Source: Siderastrea radians (Eukaryota > Cnidaria > Anthozoa > Scleractinia > Rhizangiidae). Taken from it: a stretch of 64,000 bases of DNA. Location of the stretch: NCBI GenBank assembly GCA_964017195.1, contig OZ024898.1, positions 4,442,482 through 4,506,481 of the forward strand, given 5' to 3'. The position numbers and the translations under genes were made by a program. How positions within the stretch are numbered: the stretch's first letter is position 1; each line of letters opens with the position of its first letter. The notes under the pieces were generated by a model. That model saw only the letters and a list, made by a program, of their open reading frames with translations. It searched no databases and was not told the origin of the DNA. Positions 11,886 through 23,525 of this stretch are shown one piece after another.

Positions 11886-12992
11886 TAAAACAAACAGTCA
11901 GTCAAGGAAATGGACAGTGGACGGAATTCAAATTGCAACACTGAACTAGTCAATTTAAGGAAAGGGAATAATCAATGTGAACAACCAAGAAACGTAGACT
12001 AACTTCTTTCTACTCATGACAATAGAGGACACCGATGAGCATTGCTTTTTGCGAAGATCAGTGCATTACGTTGTTTTGAGCGATTCAGTTGAGGGAGAAG
12101 GAATGCATACGAATTGGAATATTTATTTCGAGTCTCAAAAATGGTCTTTATTCTTTGCCTCTGGATACTTTGTAATCATTAAATTTAGCAAGATAAGTCG
12201 TGTTTCACCGTTTGCAATTATCAACCTTTCAAACAGAAGATTGATATACCTATTCATTCCTAATATGTCAAACTGATATTGAATAGCTATTAATCAGTGA
12301 ATTAAAACCGTAGAAAATTTAAAGTCGGCACGATCTCTTTCACTGAGGAGAATATCACTTTACGGATCCATTCATATTATAATAGCTTCAAGAAATACAA
12401 GCTAAGTTTCACGGAAACGCAGAAAGGTACACGGCAGAATTGCACTTCGCTCCATCTGTTTAATATTTGAAGATTAAGTCACATGAGAATTCTATTCCAG
12501 TACTATTTAGTGGATCACTGAAACACACTCGTCTCAAAGTGACAGTAGCTATACTATTTTCTGTTTCTTAAGTGGTAAGTGGTTTCACTTACCCGAGCAA
12601 CTACTGTAACCACCTGTTTTTTTGTCTTGTGCATTTTTCTAAACAAAAGCAAAAAACGAAACTCCTATTGTGGAACGCTGTGCGCTCATAACGTTAAGTG
12701 CGTGATGGAACGATTCAAATATTTTTTCAAGTAAAATTAGTTTTTTTTATTTTTTGTGACAGTGTGTTTTCAAGGAAAGATTTTATTACATTTAAGTCAC
12801 TCAAGGAAACAAAAGGGATTCTAGATCTGCTGATGGTTTCCAAAAGAAAATTAGCTGTTAAAGCCTCTAAAGGCTGAGATATTCGTATCTTGATGGTGAA
12901 AGTCTTAACCGGCAAAACGATAAATTTCACTTTATTTCACCTTCCTTGATAAAAGATTGACTTGCCAAATGTTGTATTTCTAGGTAGCCAAA

Positions 12993-13853
12993 ATGAAATC
13001 AGCTATGTTTATTTACTTTTTACTGGCGTGCAGTGTCAATTTGGTTCCCGGTAAGCATTTCCATATTTATTACTGATACGTAATTTAAGTCAGATTTTTT
13101 TTGCCTTTCGTAAAATCTCTTGATAGCTGCCTTTACAAAAGCATCTTTTCCAGGAGCAAATGCGAATTGCTGAGATAATTTTGTTCTGCTTGCAGCTACA
13201 CCCCTTTTGAAACATGCAAGTGCCACATAAGCTTACAAGTTTTCCAGGGTATCAGCAGCAGCCTCGGAAGAATAAATGAGATGTATAATAATAAACAACT
13301 TATAATTAGCTTTTACTATGACAGTTTTACAAATTTTAGTCGAACAAGAAAGAAAGAAAGAAAGAAATGTTCAGATTTGTTGTATTTCCTATTTGGCAGG
13401 AATTCCATGTCCATCTGGAAAGAAGACAGATGATGCACAAGGTCGCTGCTGTGTTTTCCCTTTTACGTATGGAGGGGTGTCTTACAACTCCTGTACCACT
13501 GTTAATCATAACAGGCCTTGGTGCTCATTTGATGCCGTTTACCGTGGGCAATGGGCTAATTGTGGTAAGAAAACCAGACTGGCAGATACAATTCGTGAAT
13601 GAAAACTCAAAAAAAGTTGCCGTAGTAGTTTTTCTAATTTGCGTTAAAAGGGAAAATATTCGTAACATGCCAAATCTATATATTTGCCAGTTAATCCATG
13701 TACAAGCAGTCCTTGCAAGAATGGAGCAACCTGCACAGTGACTGGAGATGACAGTTACACGTGCAAGTGTGCGGATGGGTATGAAGGATCTAATTGCGAA
13801 ACAAGTAAGCCAGTTCATATTTACTATGACAGTTTTACAAATTTTAGTCGAAC

Positions 13854-13885
<32 letters not shown>

Positions 13886-15430
13886 AATGTTCAGATTTAT
13901 TGTATTTCCTATTTGGCAGGAATTCCATGTCCACCTGGAAAGAAGACAGATGATGCACAAGGTCGCTGCTGTGCGTTTCCTTTCACGTATGGAGGGAAGT
14001 CTTACAGCTCCTGTACCACTGTTAATCATAACAAACCCTGGTGCTCATTTGATGCCGTTTACCGTGGACAATGGGCTAATTGTGGTAAGAAAACCAGACT
14101 GGAAGATACAATTCTTGAATGAAAACTCAAAAAAAGTTGCCGTAGTAGTTTTTCTAATTTGCGTTAAAAGGGAAAATATTCGTAACATGCCAAATCTATA
14201 TATTTGCCAGTTAATCCATGTACAAGCAGTCCTTGCAAGAATGGAGCAACCTGCACAGTGACTGGAGATGACAGTTACACGTGCAAGTGTGCGGATGGGT
14301 ATGAAGGATCTAATTGCGAAACAAGTAAGCCAGTTCATATTTACTATGACAGTTTTACAAATTTTAGTCGGACAAGAAAGAAAGAAAGAATGAAAGAAAG
14401 AAAGAAAGAAAGAAAGAAAGAAATGTTCAGATTTATTGCATTTCCTATTTGGCAGGAATTCCATGTCCACCTGGAAAGAAGACAGATGATGCACAAGGTC
14501 GCTGCTGTGCGTTTCCTTTCACGTATGGAGGGAAGTCTTACAGCTCCTGTACCACTGTTAATCATAACAAACCCTGGTGCTCATTTGATGCCGTTTACCG
14601 TGGGCAATGGGCTAATTGTGGTAAGAAAACCAGACTGGAAGATACAATTCTTGAATGAAAACTCAAAAAAAGTTGCCGCAGTAGTTTTTCTAATTTGCGT
14701 TAAAAGGGAAAATATTCGTAACATGCCAAATCTATATATTTGCCAGTTAATCCATGCACAAGCAGTCCTTGCAAGAATGGAGCAACCTGCACAGTGACTG
14801 GAGATGACAGTTACACGTGCAAGTGTGCGGATGGGTATGAAGGATCTAATTGCGAAACAAGTAAGCCAGTTCATATTTACTATGACAGTTTTACAAATTT
14901 CAGTCGAACAAGAAAGAAAAAAAGAAAGAAAGAAAGAAAGAAATGTTCAGATTTGTTGTATTTCCTATTTGGCAGGAATTCCGTGTCCACCTGGAAAGAA
15001 GACAGATGATGCACAAGGTCGCTGCTGTGCGTTTCCTTTCACGTATGGAGGGAAGTCTTACAGCTCCTGTACCACTGTTAATCATAACAAACCCTGGTGC
15101 TCATTTGATGCCGTTTACCGTGGGCAATGGGCTAATTGTGGTAAGAAAACCAGACTGGAAGGTACAATTCTTGAATGAAAACTCAAAAAAAAGTTGTCGT
15201 AGTAGTTTTCCTAATTTGCGTTAAAAGGGAAAATATTCGTAACATGCCAAATCTATATATTTGCCAGTTAATCCATGCACAAGCAGTCCTTGCAAGAATG
15301 GAGCAACCTGCACAGTGACAGGAGATGATAGTTACACGTGCAAGTGTGCGGATGGGTATGAAGGATCTAATTGCGAAACAAGTAAGCCAGTTCATATTTA
15401 CTATGACAGTTTTACAAATTTTAGTCGAAC

Positions 15431-15474
<44 letters not shown>

Positions 15475-18400
15475 AATGTTCAGATTTATTGTATTTCCTA
15501 TTTGGCAGGGATTCCATGTCCACCTGGAAAGAAGACAGATGATGCACAAGGTCGCTGCTGTGTTTTCCCTTTTACGTATGGAGGGGTGTCTTACAACTCC
15601 TGTACCACTGTTAATCATAACAGGCCTTGGTGCTCATTTGATGCTGTTTACCGTGGCCTATGGGCTAATTGCGGTAAGAAAACCAGACTGGAAGATACCA
15701 TTCTTGAATGAAAACTCAAAAAAAGTTGCCGTAGTAATTTTTCTAATTAGGGATAGCTGGAAAATGCTGTGTCGGGATAAATTTGCCGTTGCCTACTTAG
15801 TAAACTTAGCTGTATTACCAAATTAACATGGAAAATTAAAATTTACCTAGAGTTCTCCCCCAAAACGTCTCTTCTTTAATTTGAGGACTTTGAAGCAGCC
15901 AACATAAGCCAATGGGTTGAGTTTGGTAAGACAAAGAGTGCATCAGGTTGACTGTAAGCTGAACTCTTTTCAAAGTGATATCTCAATAAAAACCTTACAG
16001 CTCCTGTATCACGATGGCCTTATACGTTTTAATGTAGCAGCTTCTTCAGTAAATTCTTTCCTCCACATTAGACTGATATTAGTTACACAGTGGCCTTTAA
16101 ATACTTCTATTACCTTTTTATGGTTGGTACTCAGCAAGCTAGCATGCATTTCTTCTGATCTAAGGAACTACGTTCACGTACCAATTCAATTTTCTTCGCG
16201 GGTGGAATTTAACGTGGCATGTTTTCGATATTATACGAAATGGACTGAGGTGGACAACAGAATGTGGATCGATATATTTGTATGAAACTAAACTTTACTC
16301 CAGTTAGTGCTCATTAAGTGAGCATCTTCCACCATTTGCTTTGATATATGATCAAAGGAATCTTTATCTTTTGTAGTTGATGAATGCGAGTCATCGCCGT
16401 GTAAGAATGGAGCCAGTTGTAAAACAACTGAGGATGGCTACAGTTGTCAGCCGTGTCCTGCAGGATGGCAGGGAAAAAATTGTGATCAAGGTTTGATGCA
16501 AAACACATCGATGGCCTATTTTATTTCCTGCTAATATGAGCCCCCATATAGCTAGCTCCTATTATCTTTAGATGATATGTAACCTGTATTCAGTGCTGGG
16601 ATTTCTACTGATCAGGCTGGGTTACATTTTAATCGCTGTTTAATCACTCCCACTGATTGTTTCCAGATATTAACGAATGTGAATCGGCTCCTTGTAAAAA
16701 TGGAGGATCGTGCGAAAACCAACCAGGAACCTACCTGTGCAAGTGCAAAAATGGTTACACAGGACAACACTGCAAAGAAGGTATACACTGAAATATCAGA
16801 TCAGGTTTCATGTCTGTTTGGTATCCGTGGCCAGTTTTGTGATGAAAGTGCCGTTCGAGCAAGTGTGGCAGCCAGTATTTGTATCCTCCCAGTCGATCAT
16901 TTGCTAGTCCAAATTTAAGAATAACTCAGTATGTTAACGACTGTTGTTTGCACGCCTGGAGGATTTGTTAAATTAAAGCACCGTCTTTCATTACCGCTCA
17001 TTTGAAGGAATTAACAAATTCATTTTCTCTCTTGTTTGAACGTCCTTTTCACACCCACTGAGAGAGGTACGCTTGTATGTTGAGGGGCTTCTATGATACG
17101 TTTCATGACTTCGTAGGAAATATTTTATGATGGGAACACATGGTCTTTTGTATGTATTTATGCCAATATTTCCCAAAGATCTTTCGTTTAAATGAGCTGA
17201 AGTTACCGACTCTGTGAATCAAGGTCAAAACTGACAGCCAGTTTTCAGAATGAACTGTGACATAAGCGCCGTAGGTTGGAGGTGACTGTAATATTATTCT
17301 TGTAAAGTCTGGTTTTACTAGTCAAAATCAGTGATAATAGTTGCTAAGAGTGGCTAGTTACAAAAATTAGAAAAAATGCAATTTATCTTTAATTCTCAGG
17401 AGAATGAAAATTTGGGCGTTTGTTATTACTAAATAATGATTAACTTTCGTTGGTTATTGCAACGAAAGAATTAACCAATTCTCCCCGCATTCCTTTACAC
17501 AGACATCAACGAATGTGCAAGCAATCCTTGTATTAATGGTGGTGCTTGTAAAGACGAAGTTGGACAGTACGTGTGTGCATGTCCTGCAGGTTTTAGAGGA
17601 AATAACTGTGAAATAGGTAAGTAAATTGTTTACGTTACTAGGAGTTTGTTCTGTGAAACCAAGACTGATACAACTTATACTTTTCCAACTAGAAGCCCTG
17701 TAGTCTCAAATGTTTCTTGATTCAAAGTATCACTTCCGGGATCCATAGCGCTTATTTCACATTTTCTTTAAAAGTAGGAAAGAAGTAAGAGCAAGGCAGA
17801 GTTTCGTTGAATCTTACAATCCAATCAACAAGTCTAACTTACTCTATGCAATGTTTCGTTAGGCATTATATCTTACTTACTTTGCAATTAAGTAAGCAGG
17901 CGGGAGCCAAATTCATCTAAAACTGTGGAACTAAAAAAGAAATAAATAAGGATCTATTTTGTGGCTCCTTTATGTGTACGAGTCAAAGTTTCTCAGTGTG
18001 CAATCATAAATTATAAAATCAGAAAAGTCGCTTGCTGTCAGAATTTGAGGCTTGATTAGTGAGTTTCGAGGTCGTTATATCATCACAAATGGCAGCTTCA
18101 TTGAAGCGGGCAGTGGACTAGCAACGCTACAAAACTGTTCACATAGACAGCTGTGCAAGACCAGCCTTATTTGCTCCAAAATGCGGCTCTTCCGGACGTG
18201 CTTGTAAGGAAACACGGCAATATGGCACAAAATTAAGTACCCCCCTGAAGTTTCATTAGTTTGTATTCTGTTTCTTATTGGCTGATCAGATTCCGCCGTT
18301 TTCTTATATATCGGTATTTATTTATTTATTTAGACATTGACGAATGCACCAATGATCCCTGTGAGAATGGCGGTTCATGTGTCAATTCCCCCCCTGGAAG

Positions 18401-20568
18401 CTACACGTGTAACTGTGCTGAGGGTTACAAAGGAGATCACTGTCAGGAGGGTAAGATTTATTAGTTGGTGATTATGTAAGTAAATTGCAACTGTCTTGAG
18501 TGTTGCCTAAAAAGACACCACTGTAACGAAGGCGGGATTGAGTACTGGCTTGGTAATTTAACAGGTGAACTACAATTGTGCTAAGTGTTACGAAAACACG
18601 ATTGCTGCGACTAAGGAAAAATAAACTAAATATAGAGGGATTTAACGGAGATCATAGTTACTGAACGCGATTACTTCGTCAGGAAAATGAATTTCAATGT
18701 TTAAAGGTGACTCACTAACAAATGTAACACATGTCAATCCTCAGTGCAGCATAGAAAGAAACCATCTTTCTCACAATTAAAATTGTGTAATATTTCTTCA
18801 AAATGAATAATTCGTTCATAATCAATATAACTGGATTGTTTGAGGAAATTTCTTAGTCTTGAATTCATTGCTCACTCGACAAATTGTGAAACATCAGCCA
18901 TGTCACTTCTGGATGACAGAGTTTTTTTCTGTCTTCGTTTCAGTGGCCTGGAACTCCGAGGGATGCTTTAACGAAAAAAAGAGAAAGAGGAGACTTCTTA
19001 AAAGGAGATTTAAAATCGTACGCAAAGGCATCAACAAGGAAAACCCCGATATCAAGCTGATGTTTAACAAGTGCAAAGCTATAGCCGAGAAAAAAGGATA
19101 CGAAATTTTCGCCATCCGGGTAAGACCTGTTAAATGTGTTGTATTAATTGATAAATTGAATAAGCTACAGTAAGAAAACTTTTTTCAGAACTTGATAAAG
19201 AAAATCCAGTCTTGCTTTACTGTTTTCCTGTTTTTAAAAACACAAAACACTTTGATGACATTAAAGAGAAGGTTGACGTTCAGTGGAATTGAATGGTGAG
19301 TGGAAAAGGTGTGAAAATCTCAAAACTTTTTGTTGCTGTTTCGCAATTTAGATACGAGTGTGTATATAACATACATGTAGATCTCGTTTTGACAAGATTG
19401 TGTAGGACTCCGGGAGTGAAGTGACTGTCTCATCAGTTATTAGCATGGGCGTTGCTTAATTTATTCGGCACACCATGTATCAACCTCGTCCCCAGGGCCT
19501 TCTCCTCCTTCAAAATGGCGGGCGGAGAAACCCTGGCCAAGGCTGCTGAAATACTCCAAGAATCGTGGAGTATTTTGTCACGTGATGTGTTTTCTGCAAT
19601 CGAAAACCGTTGTTCAGACGAAACAAAGACATTTCATCGTGTTTACGTGACGAAATTCTAACGTATTTTTGGAGCCACTTTGGCAGCCTTGGCCAGGGGT
19701 TTCTCCGACCGCCATTTTGAACGAGGAGAAGGCCCTGGGGACGGGGCTGGCCATGTATTACATTCTCCATTTTAATTGCTGATGTCCAATTTCTTAAAAT
19801 AACCAAATCCTTGTGCTCAACAGGGCATCAACCGCTGCTATACTTCGAAGAATGGAAAGTTGATTGATTTCAAAAAGTATGGCGCATCATCAAATTGCAA
19901 AACTGATGAACATGGTCATGGTGTTGGGATGAATGCCAAAGCAAACTTTGTTTACACCAGGTACGGTACAAGAAGGGGACAGTTGTATGACTGCAATGCT
20001 TAAGACATTCCATACAACAAGGCTGCACTCAGTGACGGAGTTGTTACGTTTTCTATTAATTTTTGTTTCGACCGACTTCCTTCCTACAAGTTACCAGGGT
20101 AATCTTTATTGTGCTCAGACCCTCGTCACTTTTACATAGGTGTACACCCTGGGGTGGGGGGGGGGGAGGGGGAGGGGAGGGGGTCTCCTGGCTGCAATGG
20201 GCACATTTTTATAATGTATTTTCTGAAATATAAATAAGAGCCGAGGCTTTTTAATATAAACTTAATTACTTTGGGGATATGCTGTTAATTTAAAAGTCCA
20301 GCACAAGATTGCTTACTAATAAAGACTTACACAGAAATGATAAAACTCCAATTATCCAGATAAGACTATGCATTTCAGTTTTGATTTTTTTTCGTCTTTA
20401 TCAGATGTCGTTCTAATCTAAACGTGACTCATCGTTTACTTTTTGCAGGTGAACAGGAAACACTTTAAAGGAATGACGATCGATGAGACATGTTTTAGTG
20501 GACCAATAAAAGACAGCAAAGACGTTTTCTCCAAAAAACTCAAGATGGATGCTAAAAGCCTGGGATAA
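12993..20568 (+). CDS. Secreted FN2/EGF mosaic protein with WSC-like C-terminal module (16 exons, 740 aa)
   Basis: Coding exons read from splice sites: 12993-13050, 13400-13564, 13691-13804, 13920-14084, 14211-14324, 14456-14620, 14747-14860, 14976-15140, 15268-15381, 15509-15673, 16377-16490, 16667-16780, 17503-17616, 18334-18450, 18944-19119, 19824-19960 and 20457-20568, the first carrying only the signal peptide. All phases join and give 740 residues. Residues 1-19 are a hydrophobic signal peptide ([19 protein letters not shown]). FN2 domains lie near 20-74, 113-167, 206-260, 299-353 and 392-446, each with the GRCC-FPFTYGG-SY-SCTT-PWCSF-WANC pattern. Six-cysteine EGF domains alternate with them (75-391), then four EGFs (447-599) open with VDEC, DINEC, DINEC and DIDEC, the calcium-binding type. 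Residues 600-740 form a Cys-poor basic module starting WNSEGCF, reminiscent of WSC-like cnidarian modules. The domain set suggests an extracellular matrix, adhesion or recognition protein; its partner is unknown. No transmembrane segment is visible. Confidence 0.85.
13312..15750 (+). repeat. Tandem array of FN2-exon/EGF-exon genomic units (4.6 copies)
   Basis: A shared intron landmark (tttactatgacagttttac) recurs at 13312, 13820, 14340, 14876 and 15397, giving periods of 508, 520, 536 and 521 bp. Each full unit carries a purine-rich intron piece, a 165-bp FN2 exon, a short intron and a 114-bp EGF exon. Unit 5 keeps only the FN2 exon and loses similarity near 15750. Introns are as alike as exons, so the duplications are recent. 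Every exon is phase 1-1, so gaining or losing a unit adds or removes 93 residues without shifting the frame. Confidence 0.95.
13346..15477 (+). repeat. Five intronic (GAAA)n microsatellites, one ahead of each FN2 exon
   Basis: Runs of GAAA occur at about 13346-13368, 13856-13888, 14377-14424, 14910-14943 and 15431-15475. They end roughly 30 bases before the AG acceptor of each FN2 exon. Lengths differ from unit to unit, and the third and fourth are interrupted by a T or A. They account for most of the difference in unit length. Confidence 0.9.
19481..19750. mobile_element. hAT-type MITE in an intron of the FN2/EGF gene, 8-bp target duplication
   Basis: The element starts caacctcgtccccagggcc and ends with its near-complement. 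The arms extend about 65 bases, through the segments aaaatggcgg and ccctggccaaggctgc. CCATGTAT flanks it at 19473-19480 and 19751-19758. It lies in the intron between exons 19119 and 19824. Confidence 0.85.
20152..20183 (+). repeat. Poly-G tract in an intron of the FN2/EGF gene
   Basis: A G-rich run broken only by T and A (ggggtgggggggggggga and following) lies in the last intron. Confidence 0.9.
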
Positions 20569-20638
20569 CTAAGGGTTTTATTTAATTAGCGGGGTCTTCA
20601 CTTTGCTTATGTAATGTGGAAGAGTTAAGGAATGTTAA

Positions 20639-20644
20639 AATAAA
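20639..20644 (+). promoter_or_regulatory. Polyadenylation signal of the FN2/EGF gene
   Basis: AATAAA lies 71 bases after the stop codon at 20566-20568, a normal distance for a short 3' UTR. No closer hexamer is seen. Confidence 0.6.
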
Positions 20645-22499
20645 GCAAACGTTATAAAGGGAAGTAAGTTGTCGTTTTTGTAGTGAGGCCGCAATTTTGT
20701 ACATTTTTCTGTTAACCATTTAAACATCAGTGTACAAGCCGAATCGTAGATAGGCCACACCCTTAGTTGAGGGGCTCGAATGTTGGAAAATTAAATAAAT
20801 ATTAAAAAAGCTTTTAAAGAAAGATTTAGAGCTAAGCAAAGTGAAAGCTCATATGTACTTTTTTCAATGAACATACTGAGCAAAACTCGAGGAAGATGTT
20901 CATCTGCTAGTAGATCTATACCAAAGTCAGTGGTTAGAGGACTTAAAAAAGTTTATGTCAATTACACTGAAAACAAACGAAACAAGGACCCTTTATTGGG
21001 TCCCTCGGTTGTTGTTGTTTTTTTCTTTTCCTTCCTTTTCCACCTTCCACTCAATTGTGCCCTTCGTTTCTGCCTCTATTTGTCTTTTTTGTTTAGAATT
21101 ACTGCAGTTAACTCCTCAGTCATACGGACTGTGTCACCTTATTTTGAGTTTCATTTTGAAAAGCCATAGGACACATTTGCCTGAAAAATAGATTTCAACT
21201 TGAAAACGTCGCGCTAACTTTTTCAAAGGTCAACGTCTTCCCCTGTGTCTCGTTCTTCTTTTGACAACTGAGTAGCTCGAGATCGTTCCGTTGGTGGCCT
21301 CTTCGGAAAGCAATTCATGAATGGGCCGGCAAAGTACTTAGATATCCATTAAACATTTTTATCCAAAAACAGGAAAATTGCAATAAAATGTCTCTTTAAT
21401 TACATTTTCAAGTCCGGTGCTTTGATCTATCTTCCCAACAATATTAAACTTTGCAAATCAATAAACACTTTTTCGGTCTTCTGGGAGTAGGTGGGAAGAT
21501 GAATTCCGCCCACTCTCCTTAACTCCGAGAATATTAAAGCTAATAAATGACAACAGAAAGAACGTCCGCAACACGAGTTGATGACGTCCTATGACGTAAG
21601 AATTATGTCGTGTCGGGAGGAAAGTCCCAAGGCAACCCGACGAGGGGAGGAGAATACCATCTTTTCTTGGCGGGAAATCGCGCGGTGCTTTTTGGGCAAC
21701 CAGCGTTTATCTTGGCGGCCGGAGTGAATCGCATGACCATTGTGGTCTTTGAAAAAAGAGGTTTCTTGAGTACTGTTGAACGATTGTTCGACAGTACTCA
21801 AGTTTTAAATTTGAGAAAAAATATCTTATATCTATAAATGGAAAGAAAAAGTTCAAAAGAATACTTAGCTGTCTTTTTGGTGGAACTAAGGCGAAAAGTT
21901 CAAGTTACGAAATTTACCTTCAAGGACTTCATCTTTGTTTTCTCCACGGAGGAGAGCTTGTCCTGTTCTGAAACACAACCTAGTAATTGAAGGTTTTTAA
22001 AGAGTTTAAGGTACACGATTATGAGCATTACGGTCAAATAAATTACGTTTTCAAATCGGAATTTAATTTATGTCATTAGAAATGCATGTGTCATTTACTT
22101 TTTAATTGATGCTGACGTTGACTTCAAAAAAATTATTAGAAAACGCGCTCAGATAAGAGACAGACTTAGTCTTGAATATTTTGCCGTGTGCTGAGCCGTT
22201 TGCACTTGCGTGGACGGACCCACGATGCAGGAAGAGTAACGCGAATTTCATTTAAGTATAAACTCATGCGTTTTCGAATAAACTTTTTAAAAATGGTTTC
22301 TTTGTCAATTATTTTGTGTTTGTTAATTCACAACAATAGGTCAAAGCACAGCCGTGAGACAACAACATCTAATTTACTCAAGCATCACTTCAGTGAGATG
22401 TCGGCGAATCATTGTTTCAATTTTGACCGTCGGGTCTATCTCTTTGGGCAATTGTCGATTTTCTTGTCCTAGAAGTTTTCAATAATAATAATCTTTTAA

Positions 22500-22980
22500 G
22501 TATAGCAGTTGTCGGTTTAAATCTATTTTATCCGAAAAGCTTCCGAAAACAATTTTGCGCGTTCCTGAAAGCGCCCAAATTTATATACTTTGCAGCCACA
22601 AAACTTATGCCATAGTTTAAAGCATGTTTGGTTTTTGTTTTGTTTTCCATCTCAGTGGTCTCTAGTTAGAGAACGAAATATCCCAAAAGCTTCCGAAGAC
22701 AGTTCTGTGCATTTCTCAAAGCGCCCGAATTTATACACATCGTGGCCGCAAAACTTATGTCATAGTTTTCAGCCTGTTTTGGTTTGTTTTGTTTTCAGTC
22801 TCGATGGTCTCTAGTTGGAGATCGAAACTGAAATGATTCAAGTAACTATAAGCAAAGCAGTTTTCGGACTAAAGCTATTTTATCCGATAAGCTTCCGAAA
22901 ACAGTTCTGTGTGTTCCTTAGAGCGCCCGAATCTATATACTTCGCGGCTGCTAAACTTACGCGATATTCTTTCGTTAATT
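22500..22980 (+). repeat. Three-copy tandem repeat, unit about 150-180 bp
   Basis: Each copy contains agcttccgaa, gttc or attt, aaagcgcccgaatttatata, and aaaacttatg. The first two also share the stretch ending gtggtctctagtt. Copies differ at many positions, so the array is old. Confidence 0.75.
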
Positions 22981-23525
22981 TACAGGTGCTTGGAAGCTCC
23001 TAAAACCTTTCTTTTGGGTAATTTTTCTCAGTAAAATCCCAGTGAAATGCCAGTATAAATTTTTGACTAGACTTTAAGTGGCAGGTCTTGTTATTTGTTA
23101 ACATCCAAACACGTTGAACCCCCCCCCCCACAAAATAACCAATTTTGTTGTTGTAAATGAGCGCCGTTTCAAGTCCATTCAAGCGAATAGCAAAACATAA
23201 TCCAAGAAGATTTGACAAGCCTTGACAGTTAAATGTCAGGATATGGAAACACCACAGAAAGCAAGCAAGACGGTTCGTGAGTAAAATATGTGTTCAATTT
23301 GATGCCCGAAGAAAAAAAAAGGAAGCTGTACTCTAGAATGACCTTTCGAGCTTGGTTTCACAGAACAGATTCCCAAAATACTGGAGGACAACTCGGAACA
23401 CTTTCGGGCTTTTTGAGAAACACTTTTTGGAAGAGAACGAGCCAAATAGTTTCAGGACTATTTTTGAGAAACGGACACTAGCTTATTCCTCGAGATCTTC
23501 CCTTTTAGGCTTGGCTAAATCTATA

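Larger units (their letters stand above)
1..12992. other. Upstream intergenic region
   Basis: No coding exon is supported here. Besides the listed elements it is AT-rich sequence. A CpG-richer patch at 2060-2300 and a short inverted pair (gtcgcggcgatc near 2727, gatcaatattcgccgcgac near 2818) do not mark a gene I recognise. A 5' UTR exon of the FN2/EGF gene may lie here, because tttctag at 12976-12982 could be an acceptor just before its ATG. Confidence 0.6.

Noticed and set aside
14204..14797. 197-codon open frame on the + strand in the array
   Set aside because: It runs from an EGF exon through the intron and GAAA run into an out-of-frame reading of the FN2 exon; splice sites and domain content show the true frame.
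13525..15395. Antisense open frames of about 60-150 codons across the FN2/EGF array
   Set aside because: They repeat with the array, read the complement of the exons and the GAAA runs (giving FFLSFFLS), and have no support of their own.
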